Position numbers and translations under genes: made by a program. The notes under the pieces were generated by a model. It saw only the letters and a list, made by a program, of their open reading frames with translations. It was not told the origin of the DNA and searched no databases. Shown in pieces: positions 1 to 7,030 of a DNA stretch of 20,860 bases (position 1 is its first letter; the number at the start of each line of letters is the position of its first letter). This DNA comes from Firmicutes bacterium UBA3914 (GTDB lineage: Bacteria; Bacillota; Limnochordia; Darwinibacteriales; Darwinibacteriaceae): assembly GCA_002391385.1 (NCBI GenBank), contig DGEY01000065.1:2236-23095 (forward strand), written 5' to 3'.

Positions 1-138
1 GGCGAGGTCTTTACCCCTGAAATCGTGGAGTACGCCCTGTGGTGCGCCGGTTTGGGCTGGTCCCTCAGGGGGATGGCAGCAGAGCAAAAGGTTCTGGTAT
101 TAAAGGAGAACGGGAGTCTCTGCAGAACAGTACGGTAA
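1..138 (+). CDS. C-terminal end of an Orn/Lys/Arg decarboxylase-like protein (partial)
   Basis: Frame 1 is open from the window edge to a TAA at 136-138. The 45 visible residues begin GEVFTPEIVEYALWCAGLGW, which resembles the C-terminal end of the PLP-dependent Orn/Lys/Arg decarboxylase family (usual form PGE-x-ITPE-x-x-EYL). In Bacillus the gene before tmk is yaaO, a member of this family, so position supports the reading. The catalytic lysine domain is outside the window, so substrate and activity cannot be judged. The stop codon overlaps the Shine-Dalgarno site of tmk (TAAGGAG), which suggests the two genes are co-transcribed. Confidence 0.65.
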   Translation, partial: GEVFTPEIVEYALWCAGLGWSLRGMAAEQKVLVLKENGSLCRTVR

Positions 139-150
139 GGAGAATCTGGT

Positions 151-762
151 ATGCGCAAGGGATTGTTCATAACACTAGAGGGTGTGGATGGGGTTGGTAA
201 GACTACCCAGGCTCTGCTCCTCAAGGCCCATTTTGAACAGCAGGGGCATGAAGTTGTACACACGGCTGAGCCCGGGGGAACCGAACTGGGTAAGAAGATC
301 CGCCAGCTGCTTTTGGACCCCAGCCACAAGGAGCTGTCTCCCATGACCGAGATTCTCCTCTACGCAGCCGATCGGGCGCAGCATGTGCACGAGAAGGTGC
401 GGCCGGCTTTGGCCGCGGGGAAGACGGTGATCTGCGAGCGTTTTGTGGATTCGTCCCTGGCCTACCAGGGTTACGGTCTAGGACTTGAGCTGGAGGCCAT
501 TAGGGCGGTGAATCACTGGGCCACAGGGGGTTTGGTGCCCGATTTGACCATCTATTTGGACGCGGATCCCGCCTTTTGCCTGGCCAGGACCAAAAGGGAT
601 CGCATTGCCCAGCGCACGTTGGAATATTACAGCCGGGTGAGGGAGGGCTTTTTGGCCCTGGCTGAAGCTGATCCCGGGAGGTTTAAGGTAGTCTCAGCCC
701 GAGGGACCCGGGAAGAGGTGGCTGCCCGGGTGCTGAGGGCCATGGAAGGGGAAGTTCTATGA
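151..762 (+). CDS. tmk: Thymidylate kinase
   Basis: Phosphorylates dTMP to dTDP with ATP in the cytoplasm, feeding dTTP synthesis. The 203-residue length is normal for the family. The P-loop GVDGVGKTT is at residues 11-19, the substrate-binding segment ERFVDSS at 96-102, the Walker B-like strand DLTIYLD at 131-137, and an Arg-rich lid (RTKRDRIAQR) at about 146-155. The ATG is preceded by AAGGAG about 8 bases upstream. The stop overlaps the start of darA (ATGA at 759-762). Gene order tmk-yaaQ-yaaR-holB-yaaT is the conserved Firmicute arrangement. Confidence 0.97.
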   Translation: MRKGLFITLEGVDGVGKTTQALLLKAHFEQQGHEVVHTAEPGGTELGKKIRQLLLDPSHKELSPMTEILLYAADRAQHVHEKVRPALAAGKTVICERFVDSSLAYQGYGLGLELEAIRAVNHWATGGLVPDLTIYLDADPAFCLARTKRDRIAQRTLEYYSRVREGFLALAEADPGRFKVVSARGTREEVAARVLRAMEGEVL

Positions 763-1037
763 AACTTCTGGTCACCATTGTGCAGGATCAGGATGTGCCT
801 GCCTTGATTGAAGCCTTAATGGAAAACGACTTCCGCGCCACTAAGCTGGCCAGTACAGGCGGCTTTCTGCGGGCGGGGAACACCACGCTGCTCATCGGGG
901 TGGAAGATGAGCGGCTGGATGCGCTGCTGGAGTTGATCAAAAAGACCTGCAAAGGCAGGCAGCAGAGCGATCCAGCTGTCTCCGTGGGAGGAGCCACCGT
1001 CTTCAGCGTGGATGTGGAGAGGTTTGAGCGGATTTGA
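759..1037 (+). CDS. darA: Cyclic-di-AMP receptor, PII-like (DarA/PstA, YaaQ family), short form
   Basis: A PII-like trimeric protein that binds cyclic di-AMP in the cytoplasm; its downstream target is not established. The family hallmark is present from residue 26 on: RATKLASTGGFLRAGNTTLLIG, which covers most residues lining the ligand pocket, and VGGATVF near the C-terminus. The protein is 92 residues, whereas the Bacillus subtilis protein is about 109. The missing stretch falls in the long loop before the last strand, where residues SDPAVS replace a much longer segment. The start overlaps the tmk stop by 4 bases, and the stop overlaps the yaaR start (TTGA). Confidence 0.93.
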   Translation: MKLLVTIVQDQDVPALIEALMENDFRATKLASTGGFLRAGNTTLLIGVEDERLDALLELIKKTCKGRQQSDPAVSVGGATVFSVDVERFERI

Positions 1038-1474
1038 GGGTCAGCAAGGCTGGTTCGCGCCGGGAAGGATCTGTGCTCAAAAGCCGCAGGCGGGCCAAGA
1101 GTTCCCCTGCCCAGCAGGCCTTTGGGGAAGTGCTCCGGGCGGAACAGGCCCAGGAGCTGGATCTGGCCGCCGCCCTGGCGGAGATCGATGGCTTCGCCCG
1201 GGAGCTGGTGAGAAGCCCAGTTTTGGCCAATCTAATCCGCTACAAGAAAAAGGTTCGGGAGCTGCTGCTCTTTTTGATGCGGCAGGCGTATGAAGTGCGG
1301 GAGAGCACTTTTTACGATCCCCAGGGGCGGCGGCGTTTGTTTATGGTGGTGGAAACGATTGACGAGAAGTTGGAAGAACTCACCCGGGAATTCTTGGCTA
1401 AGCAGGTTTCGCCCCTGGAGCTGGTGAGCCGCTTGGATGAAATCCGCGGCCTCCTTTTGGACCTGCACATTTGA
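1034..1474 (+). CDS. yaaR: YaaR family protein (DUF327)
   Basis: A 146-residue helical protein of the YaaR/DUF327 family, function unknown. It matches family length and the C-terminal pattern IDEKLEELTREF and LDEIRGLLLDLHI. It sits between darA and holB, as in Bacillus and Clostridia. The TTG at 1034 overlaps the darA stop and gives an N-terminus (MRVSK) like other family members. A GTG at 1073, in frame and preceded by GGGAAGG, is a credible alternative start that would remove 13 residues. The first 30 residues are basic and probably disordered. Confidence 0.85.
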   Translation: MRVSKAGSRREGSVLKSRRRAKSSPAQQAFGEVLRAEQAQELDLAAALAEIDGFARELVRSPVLANLIRYKKKVRELLLFLMRQAYEVRESTFYDPQGRRRLFMVVETIDEKLEELTREFLAKQVSPLELVSRLDEIRGLLLDLHI

Positions 1475-1484
1475 GGTGTGTTAC

Positions 1485-2414
1485 ATGACCCTGGAGCAGA
1501 TTATCGGTCAAGCCGTTCCAGTTGCCATCTTAAAGCGTGCTTTGGACACCGATTCCTTGGGACATGCCTATCTTTTTTCCGGTGAAGAAGGGGTGGGCAA
1601 AGAGACGGTGGCCAGGGCAGTGGCCCAGGAACTGGCCAAGAGAAAGGGCGGCCTTTCTACCCTGCAGGTTCTGGGGGGAGAGGGGTCCATCGGTATAGAT
1701 GAGATCCGCAGCCTTCGTCAGCAGGCGGCCCTGGCCGCAGCAGGCAGTACGGTGTGGCTGATCCTCGATGCGGAACGTTTGACCATCCAGGCGGCCAATG
1801 CGCTGCTCAAGACCTTGGAGGAGCCCGTTGCGGGCACCCACTTCTTTTTAACCACCACCAAGCTCCAAAGCATGCTGCCCACCATTGTCTCCCGCTGCCA
1901 GCATGTCCAGTTCAGGCGCATTCCCGAGGAGGAGATCTGCCGTTGGCTGGCCCAGCGCAGCCAGCTCAGTCCCGAGGACGGGCAGATCCGCACCATAGCT
2001 AAACTGGCCCAAGGATCGTTGGGACGGGCCCTGGCTTACTTGGAAGGTCCGCTCTTGCAGGAAAGGAAGGCCATTATTGACAAGCTGATCAAAGTGCCCC
2101 GGGCCAGCTACGCTGCGGTACTGGGGCTCAGCCAGAGCTGGCCAGAAAACCGGGAGAAAATCGACCAGGAACTGGACGTGATCCTTGAGTGGCACCGCGA
2201 TCTCCTTGCGGTGAAAAACCAGCTGGATCTTCCCCTGTACAACCCAGGCTATGAGCGGGAACTGCAGGAGATCAGTGCACTGTACAGCAGCGAGGCGCTG
2301 TTTGGGCTTGTTGAAACGATTCTAGACATGAAAAAGGCAATTGCTGGCAACGGTAGAATCCGCTTTTGTTTAGGCTATCTTTTGCTAATGATGAAAAGAG
2401 GAGCGTTGACTTAA
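1485..2414 (+). CDS. holB: DNA polymerase III delta' subunit, lacking the zinc module
   Basis: Clamp-loader subunit that helps open and load the beta clamp during chromosome replication. The ATG at 1485 follows GAGGTG and gives 309 residues. The start GQAVPVAILKRAL and HAYLFSGEEGVGKET (Walker A region at 33-41), the helix QAANALLKTLEEP at about 102-114, sensor 1 TTTK and the SRC motif ending in C138 are all typical. The usual CxxCxxC zinc-binding segment between Walker A and the IDEIR helix is absent: only about 20 residues without cysteine lie there (51-71). The Walker B acidic pair is degraded (LDAER). The stop overlaps the ricT start by one base. Confidence 0.92.
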   Translation: MTLEQIIGQAVPVAILKRALDTDSLGHAYLFSGEEGVGKETVARAVAQELAKRKGGLSTLQVLGGEGSIGIDEIRSLRQQAALAAAGSTVWLILDAERLTIQAANALLKTLEEPVAGTHFFLTTTKLQSMLPTIVSRCQHVQFRRIPEEEICRWLAQRSQLSPEDGQIRTIAKLAQGSLGRALAYLEGPLLQERKAIIDKLIKVPRASYAAVLGLSQSWPENREKIDQELDVILEWHRDLLAVKNQLDLPLYNPGYERELQEISALYSSEALFGLVETILDMKKAIAGNGRIRFCLGYLLLMMKRGALT

Positions 2415-3454
2415 TGGTAACCGTGGTAGGAGTCCGGTTTCGAAAAGCCGGTAAGATATATTATTTCAACCCTGGAGATCTGCAGATGGCAGCCGGCGAC
2501 GGCTGCATCGTGGAAACCGCACGGGGCGTGGAATTCGGCAGAGTGGTGATTGGACCGCGGGAGGTGCCGGAAGAGGAAGTGGTCCAGCCCCTGAAACAGG
2601 TGATTAGAAGCGCTACTTCCGAAGATTACCAGCGTGTGGAGGAAAACAAGCGGAGGGCCCAGGAGGCGTTTCAGATCGCCCTGCGCAAGATCGCAGAACA
2701 TGGCCTGCCCATGAAGCTCTTGGAAGCGGAGTACACCCTGGATGAGAGCAAGCTCATCTTTTCCTTTACCGCGGATGGGCGGGTTGACTTCCGCGAGCTG
2801 GTGAAGGACTTGGCCTCCATCTTCCGCACCAGGATTGAACTGCGGCAGGTGGGGGTGCGGGATGAAGCCAAACTCATCGGCGGTCTGGGCCCCTGCGGGC
2901 GGGACCTCTGCTGCGCCACGTTTTTGGGCGAGTTCGAGCCTGTGTCCATCCGCATGGCCAAGGATCAGAATTTGTCCTTGAACCCTTCCAAGATCTCCGG
3001 TTTGTGCGGCAGGCTCATGTGCTGCCTGAAGTATGAGTGCGAGGCCTATCGAGAGTTCAAGGAGACCTTCGGAGAAGGCGTTCCAGAGCTGCTGCCCGAG
3101 GAGTTCTATGAAGATGTGGAATCCGAAGACGACTATTACACCGAACTGCTGCAGGTGGACGGCGTAGCGGAAGTGGATTACCAGCTCATGGTGGAGGCGG
3201 CGGAAATCGAGCGGGTTGTGGCGGAGGAGCCTGAAGAGCCTGCCAAGCGCAAGAAATCCCGCTCCAAGAAGCGCCGCTCTTCCAAGGGTTCCAAGAAGAA
3301 GGAGCGGAAGGCCAAGGACAAGGAGCCCAAAGCGGAAGAGGCCGCGGCCGAGGCTAAACCTGCCGCCCAAGCCAAAAAGGCGCCGGGCAGCAAGAAGAAA
3401 AGGCGCCCCAGGCGCAAAAAGCCCAAGGCGCAACAGGAAGCAAAGGCTGAGTAG
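2414..3454 (+). CDS. ricT: RicT/YaaT, PSP1-domain protein of the RicAFT complex, with lysine-rich tail
   Basis: In Bacillus, RicT acts with RicA and RicF as an iron-sulfur complex that stimulates RNase Y-dependent mRNA processing and affects competence, biofilm formation and sporulation. The ATG at 2414 follows GAGGAG with 9-base spacing and overlaps the holB stop; it gives 346 residues. The PSP1 core covers about 4-215 and carries the conserved cysteines C161, C166, C167 and C198, C203, C204 in GPCGRDLCC and SGLCGRLMCC, the likely cluster ligands. Residues about 277-346 form a very Lys/Arg/Ala/Glu-rich low-complexity extension not found in the roughly 275-residue B. subtilis protein. Confidence 0.94.
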   Translation: MVTVVGVRFRKAGKIYYFNPGDLQMAAGDGCIVETARGVEFGRVVIGPREVPEEEVVQPLKQVIRSATSEDYQRVEENKRRAQEAFQIALRKIAEHGLPMKLLEAEYTLDESKLIFSFTADGRVDFRELVKDLASIFRTRIELRQVGVRDEAKLIGGLGPCGRDLCCATFLGEFEPVSIRMAKDQNLSLNPSKISGLCGRLMCCLKYECEAYREFKETFGEGVPELLPEEFYEDVESEDDYYTELLQVDGVAEVDYQLMVEAAEIERVVAEEPEEPAKRKKSRSKKRRSSKGSKKKERKAKDKEPKAEEAAAEAKPAAQAKKAPGSKKKRRPRRKKPKAQQEAKAE

Positions 3455-3456
3455 CC

Positions 3457-4284
3457 ATGCTCTATGTCTGTCCAACCCCCATCGGCAATTTGGAAGATAT
3501 TACCCTGCGGGTCCTCCGGGTACTGCAGGAGGTTGACCTGATCTTGGCGGAGGACACCCGGCGCACAGGCCAGCTCCTCCGCCACTTTCAGATTGCCCGT
3601 CCCGTGGAAAGCCTCCACGAACACAACGAAAAAGAAAAGACGGCGCAGATCCTGGAGAGGCTGCGGCAGGGCCAGCGCCTTGCCTTGGTGAGCGATGCTG
3701 GCATGCCGGGCATATCCGATCCAGGCGCCTTCTTAATTAAGGAAGTGATTGAGGCTGGACTTCCCCTGGAGGTCCTGCCGGGTGCCAACGCGGCCCTCTT
3801 GGGCTTTTTGCTCAGCGGACTGCCCAGCCCCCACTTCCTTTTCTTTGGCTTCCTCCCCAGCCGCAGCAGGGAGCGCCGGCGGGAGCTGGAAAAGCTGAAG
3901 GACCTGCCCTATCCCATCATCTTTTACGAGGCGCCCCACCGCCTCACAGGGATGCTCCAGGATGTGCTGGCGGTTTTGGGCGATCGCCGGGCGAGCATTT
4001 CCCGGGAGCTCACCAAACTCTATGAAGAAACCAGGCGGGGCAGGCTCAGCGAGCTTATGGACCACTTCCAAACAAACAAGCCCCGGGGTGAGTTTGTGAT
4101 CACCGTGGCCGGGGCGGAAGAGCAGGCGCAGGAAATAGACGAAGACGATATCCTTCGGGCCCTGCAGCGGCTTACCGCAGGGGGACTCAGTCGCAAAAGC
4201 GCCGTTAAACGGGTGAGTGAAGAATACCGCCTTCCCAAAAACTACGTCTATGATTTAGCCTTACGGCTTATGCTTGAAGATTAG
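3457..4284 (+). CDS. rsmI: 16S rRNA (cytidine-1402-2'-O)-methyltransferase
   Basis: Methylates the ribose of C1402 in the decoding centre of 16S rRNA using S-adenosylmethionine. The 275-residue protein shows the N-terminal PTPIGNLEDIT (6-16), LAEDTRRTG (30-38), the glycine-rich SAM site LVSDAGMPGISDPG (77-90), FYEAPHR (156-162) and SRELTKLYEE (182-191), all family hallmarks. The start lies 3 bases after the ricT stop. In Bacillus, yabA, yabB and yazA come between these genes; here they are absent. The last 17 bases overlap the 3' end of convergent abrB. Confidence 0.96.
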   Translation: MLYVCPTPIGNLEDITLRVLRVLQEVDLILAEDTRRTGQLLRHFQIARPVESLHEHNEKEKTAQILERLRQGQRLALVSDAGMPGISDPGAFLIKEVIEAGLPLEVLPGANAALLGFLLSGLPSPHFLFFGFLPSRSRERRRELEKLKDLPYPIIFYEAPHRLTGMLQDVLAVLGDRRASISRELTKLYEETRRGRLSELMDHFQTNKPRGEFVITVAGAEEQAQEIDEDDILRALQRLTAGGLSRKSAVKRVSEEYRLPKNYVYDLALRLMLED

Positions 4285-4507
4285 CTCTGCACTTCCGGCA
4301 GATGCCCTTTTCCATGTACTTCTCCACGTCCTGATCCGATCCGCAGAAAATGCAGACCGACGAATACTTACGCAGAACGATGTTGTCTTCCTGCACAAAT
4401 ATCTCCAGGGGATCCTGTTCTGCAATGCCCAAGCTGCGTCTGAGCTCTATCGGTAACACGATACGACCAAGGTCATCAACTTTGCGGATAATGCCTGTGG
4501 ACTTCAT
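4268..4507 (-). CDS. abrB: AbrB-type transition-state regulator with Cys-rich tail
   Basis: A swapped-hairpin (SpoVT/AbrB) DNA-binding regulator that in Bacillus and Clostridia represses post-exponential genes during growth. The N-terminal domain MKSTGIIRKVDDLGRIVLPI is essentially canonical and the protein is 79 residues. The C-terminal part carries CIFCG and CRKC, a four-cysteine pattern seen in clostridial AbrB proteins and absent from B. subtilis AbrB; it may bind zinc (inference). The start is chosen because the ATG at 4507 follows AGGAGGG closely; an upstream in-frame extension has no such site. It is preceded by its own strong promoter. Confidence 0.95.
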   Translation of the reverse strand: MKSTGIIRKVDDLGRIVLPIELRRSLGIAEQDPLEIFVQEDNIVLRKYSSVCIFCGSDQDVEKYMEKGICRKCRANLQA

Positions 4508-4556
4508 GATCTCCCTCCTCACCTCGATCATAAAAAAACTTTTTTTGGCACATTTC

Positions 4557-4585
4557 ATTATACCTGTTTTGGAAGGAGACGTCAA
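4557..4585 (-). promoter_or_regulatory. Sigma-A type promoter of abrB
   Basis: On the minus strand, TTGACG (4580-4585) and TATAAT (4557-4562) are separated by exactly 17 bases. The start of transcription would fall about 40 bases upstream of the abrB ribosome binding site. A second TTGACA (4590-4595) lies 10 bases further upstream and overlaps the comA stop codon, so abrB can be expressed independently of the upstream genes. Confidence 0.85.
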
Positions 4586-4591
4586 TTTTTG

Positions 4592-5413
4592 TCAATACGA
4601 TTTTGGGGCGTTCTTCAAGCACTCCCGGAGGGTATCTCCCCGCAGGCCAACCCTGGTTGACTCCAGGGTCAGAACATCGTGGGGCTGGACGTTGCCCAAG
4701 TTGACGTTGGGACCTAGGCGCACCAGGAGGTAGTTGTGCTGGCTGGTTTGGGGCGCCTCAATGATCAGGTGGCTGTGATCCCGCACCCCTTCCACCAGGG
4801 CCTGGAGCAGCGTTTCGTTGATTTTGCCCCGCTCATCGTAGATGCCCACCCCTTGGCCCGAGTCCCGCCCTTCTATGATCACCTTGTAGGCTCCGTGGGC
4901 CAGGTCGGCGAAGATTTGGTCCACGGCCCGGGCCGGATCGATCTTCACCGTCGGATCCTTTTTCCCGATCTCCGCGAGCACTCCAAAGCCTTCTTCCCTG
5001 GCCATCGTGATGTACTTCCTGCGCTCCTCCGGCGTTAGGTCGATGGTTCCTTCGGACACTTCCACGTAGGTGAAGCCCAGCTCCCGCGCCCTGTGAAAGA
5101 ACTCCTTAGTGCATTTTTGGAAGACCGCAATTTCAAAGAGCGTGCCCCCGGGGTACACCTCGATGTTGTACTCTTTGGCCAGGGCGATCTTCTCCCGCAT
5201 CAGCTTTGAGGGGTAGAGAGCGGAACTGCCAAAGGCGATCTTGAGGAAGTCAATGTGGTCCGCAGCCATCTCCATAAGATCAAGCGTTTCCCTCAGGCCC
5301 AAGCCCTTGTCGATGACCATGGTAATCCCGCTGGTCCGGGGTTTGACTAGCCGCCGCGTTTCCGGCAGTTCCACTACGGAATGCCATGCACCTCTGCTCA
5401 CAGCCGTAGCCAT
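4592..5413 (-). CDS. comA: Phosphosulfolactate synthase
   Basis: Adds sulfite to phosphoenolpyruvate to give (R)-2-phospho-3-sulfolactate, the first step towards coenzyme M in methanogens and sulfolactate in Bacillus spores (YitD). The 273-residue protein has family segments YPGGTLFE (87-94), EVSEGTI (118-124), EGRDSGQGVGIYDERG (181-196) and EAPQTSQHNYLL (219-230). The ATG at 5413 follows AGGAGGG with 6-base spacing; a longer in-frame version lacks a better site. It lies 37 bases downstream of an MFS transporter gene in the same direction. No comB phosphatase or comC dehydrogenase is in the window, so the end product is unknown. Confidence 0.93.
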   Translation of the reverse strand: MATAVSRGAWHSVVELPETRRLVKPRTSGITMVIDKGLGLRETLDLMEMAADHIDFLKIAFGSSALYPSKLMREKIALAKEYNIEVYPGGTLFEIAVFQKCTKEFFHRARELGFTYVEVSEGTIDLTPEERRKYITMAREEGFGVLAEIGKKDPTVKIDPARAVDQIFADLAHGAYKVIIEGRDSGQGVGIYDERGKINETLLQALVEGVRDHSHLIIEAPQTSQHNYLLVRLGPNVNLGNVQPHDVLTLESTRVGLRGDTLRECLKNAPKSY

Positions 5414-5450
5414 AACGGTCCCTCCTAGGAAATTCGTCCTACTGTGCAGT

Positions 5451-6719
5451 CTATTCACTTACCGCCGGCGGTGTGATGGCAAAAAGTGCAGTGAGGGCCG
5501 CCAGGACTGCCAGGGCCGCGCTCCCCAGGAACATGGCCCAGGGCCCAAGTTCCATGGCCAGCCCGAAGGTGGGCGGACCGATGGCCACCCCGAAAAAGCG
5601 CACGGTTCCATAGAGGCAGGTGATGATGCCCCGGCGATCTGCGCTGGTGGCTCCGGTGATCAGGGAGTTGATGGGGGGCAGGACTATGCCGATGCCGAGG
5701 CCCAAAAAGAAGAGGACCAACATGTAGGGGAAAAGCTTCCTGAAGAGGGGCAAGAGTCCTAAGCTGAGGGCCACCGCGAACATGGCTCCGACGATGACGG
5801 GCTTCCACAGAGACTGCTTGTTGCTGAGGAAGAGCCCGCTCAAGTAGGAGGTTACGGCCATGGAGAAAACCGGCACCGCCAGGACAAATCCTTTGGTCAG
5901 GCCGAAGATGTGGTAGGTGGATTCTAAGATGTCCGATACATAGCTCAGCACGCCAAAAAGGAGGAAGAGCGCCACCATACCTACGAAGTAGCAGGCGAGG
6001 AGGTGCACTGCCTGGTCCCGGAACACCTCTTGCACTTTGCGCCAGTAGGCGCTGAAGCTGTCCTTGGAAAGCTTTTGCTGCTTTTCCGGTACCAAAAACC
6101 AGACCCCCAGCCCCACGGGGAAGGCCAAAAGGCCGTAGGCAAAAAACGGGGCGTACCAGGAGATCAGGGCAATGAGTGAGCCTAAAATGGGGCTGAGTAC
6201 CTTCCCCAGGCCGTTGGCCGCCTCCAAAAGCCCCAAGGCCTTGGTGCGTTCGCTGCTTTGGAAGGTATCCCCTGTGAGGGCCATGGCCAGCTGATAGGTT
6301 CCGCCGGCCCCCGCGCCCTGCACCACGCGGCCCAACAGCAGCAGGTAGTAGGGCTGGCGCAGGGTTAAGGCCGCGAAGCCGCAGATCAGCCCCCCCAAGC
6401 CGTACACAAAAAGGGCGGGGACCATGATCGGCTTGCGACCGCAGCGGTCAGATAAAAACCCCGCCAGGGGTATGAGAATGCCGGCAGGAATGGAAAAGAA
6501 GGTAACGATGAGTCCTACCTGGAATTGGCTGAGGGCCATGGCCTTTTTCATCTGGGGCAGGACGGGGATCAGCATGGAGTTCCCCAAAACCATGACGAAG
6601 GGAACTCCACACAAAACGGCAAATTGCAGTGCAGTTTTCTTTTTCAAGGCCTTCCGCCTTTCTTTCCGCCTTGCTTTGCTTTTAGTATGATTGGAGTCAA
6701 AGCCTTCTACACTTGACAA
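5451..6719 (-). CDS. MFS transporter (12-helix, drug:H+ antiporter-like)
   Basis: A major facilitator superfamily membrane protein, with about 12 hydrophobic helices after a very basic N-terminus (KARRKERRKALKKK). Motif A between helices 2 and 3 reads GFLSDRCGRKP, and motif B reads LLLGRVVQGAGAGG, typical of DHA1-type exporters. The substrate cannot be read from sequence. It is the first gene of a likely operon with comA, so export or import of a sulfonate is possible but only inferred. The start is uncertain: the TTG at 6719 has no clear ribosome binding site and overlaps the -35 box of the divergent metG promoter, so translation may begin further in. Confidence 0.88.
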   Translation of the reverse strand: MSSVEGFDSNHTKSKARRKERRKALKKKTALQFAVLCGVPFVMVLGNSMLIPVLPQMKKAMALSQFQVGLIVTFFSIPAGILIPLAGFLSDRCGRKPIMVPALFVYGLGGLICGFAALTLRQPYYLLLLGRVVQGAGAGGTYQLAMALTGDTFQSSERTKALGLLEAANGLGKVLSPILGSLIALISWYAPFFAYGLLAFPVGLGVWFLVPEKQQKLSKDSFSAYWRKVQEVFRDQAVHLLACYFVGMVALFLLFGVLSYVSDILESTYHIFGLTKGFVLAVPVFSMAVTSYLSGLFLSNKQSLWKPVIVGAMFAVALSLGLLPLFRKLFPYMLVLFFLGLGIGIVLPPINSLITGATSADRRGIITCLYGTVRFFGVAIGPPTFGLAMELGPWAMFLGSAALAVLAALTALFAITPPAVSE

Positions 6720-6741
6720 AGCTTGGGATAATCGCTAAGAT
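6713..6741 (+). promoter_or_regulatory. Promoter of the T-box/metG operon
   Basis: TTGACA at 6713-6718 and TAAGAT at 6736-6741 are separated by 17 bases, and the predicted transcript would begin just before the T-box leader. The -10 box departs from TATAAT at two positions. The -35 box overlaps the annotated start of the divergent MFS gene. Confidence 0.65.
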
Positions 6742-6769
6742 TGCAATAGCTGCATAGGTTAACGCCATG

Positions 6770-7004
6770 AATGGAAGAGTAGGTTTAGGAGTTCTCCCCA
6801 GAGAGTCAGGGGTGCTGCGAACCTGATGAGAAGGCCTAAACTGAAGATGATCCAGGAGCAGTGGGCTGAACTAGCAGTAGGCTCACCGGGAGGTCCCGAT
6901 ATCGCACCGCAACGAGGCCGCTGGCGCCACGGCGCGCCCTGCGGCGAAATTGGGTGGTACCACGTGAGCAGGAGCTCTCGTCCCGAGGGGATTGAGGGCT
7001 TTTT
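6770..7004 (+). promoter_or_regulatory. T-box riboswitch, methionine-specific (ATG specifier)
   Basis: The leader senses uncharged tRNA and controls read-through into metG. Stem I is supported by GTTTAGG (6783-6789) pairing with CCTAAAC (6835-6841). The downstream strand then carries GAAGATGATCC with ATG at 6847-6849 in the specifier position, matching the downstream methionyl-tRNA synthetase. The T-box itself reads AATTGGGTGGTACCACG around 6948-6964; the TGGT bulge complements an ACCA tRNA end, as expected for tRNA-Met with A73. It is followed by a terminator. Unusual only in the GC-rich stem III region. Confidence 0.93.
6973..7004 (+). terminator. Intrinsic terminator of the metG T-box leader
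   Basis: AGCTCTCGTCCC pairs with GGGATTGAGGGCT (loop GAG, one bulged T), followed by a run of T at 7000-7004. Formation would be mutually exclusive with the antiterminator made by the T-box sequence. Confidence 0.8.
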
Positions 7005-7030
7005 GATTTTAGGGTGAGGAGGATGGAACC

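Noticed and set aside
2411..3475. Long open frame of 354 codons on the minus strand opposite ricT
   Set aside because: It lies entirely opposite a clearly conserved gene, has low-complexity composition and no recognisable motif; it is a by-product of GC-rich codon use.
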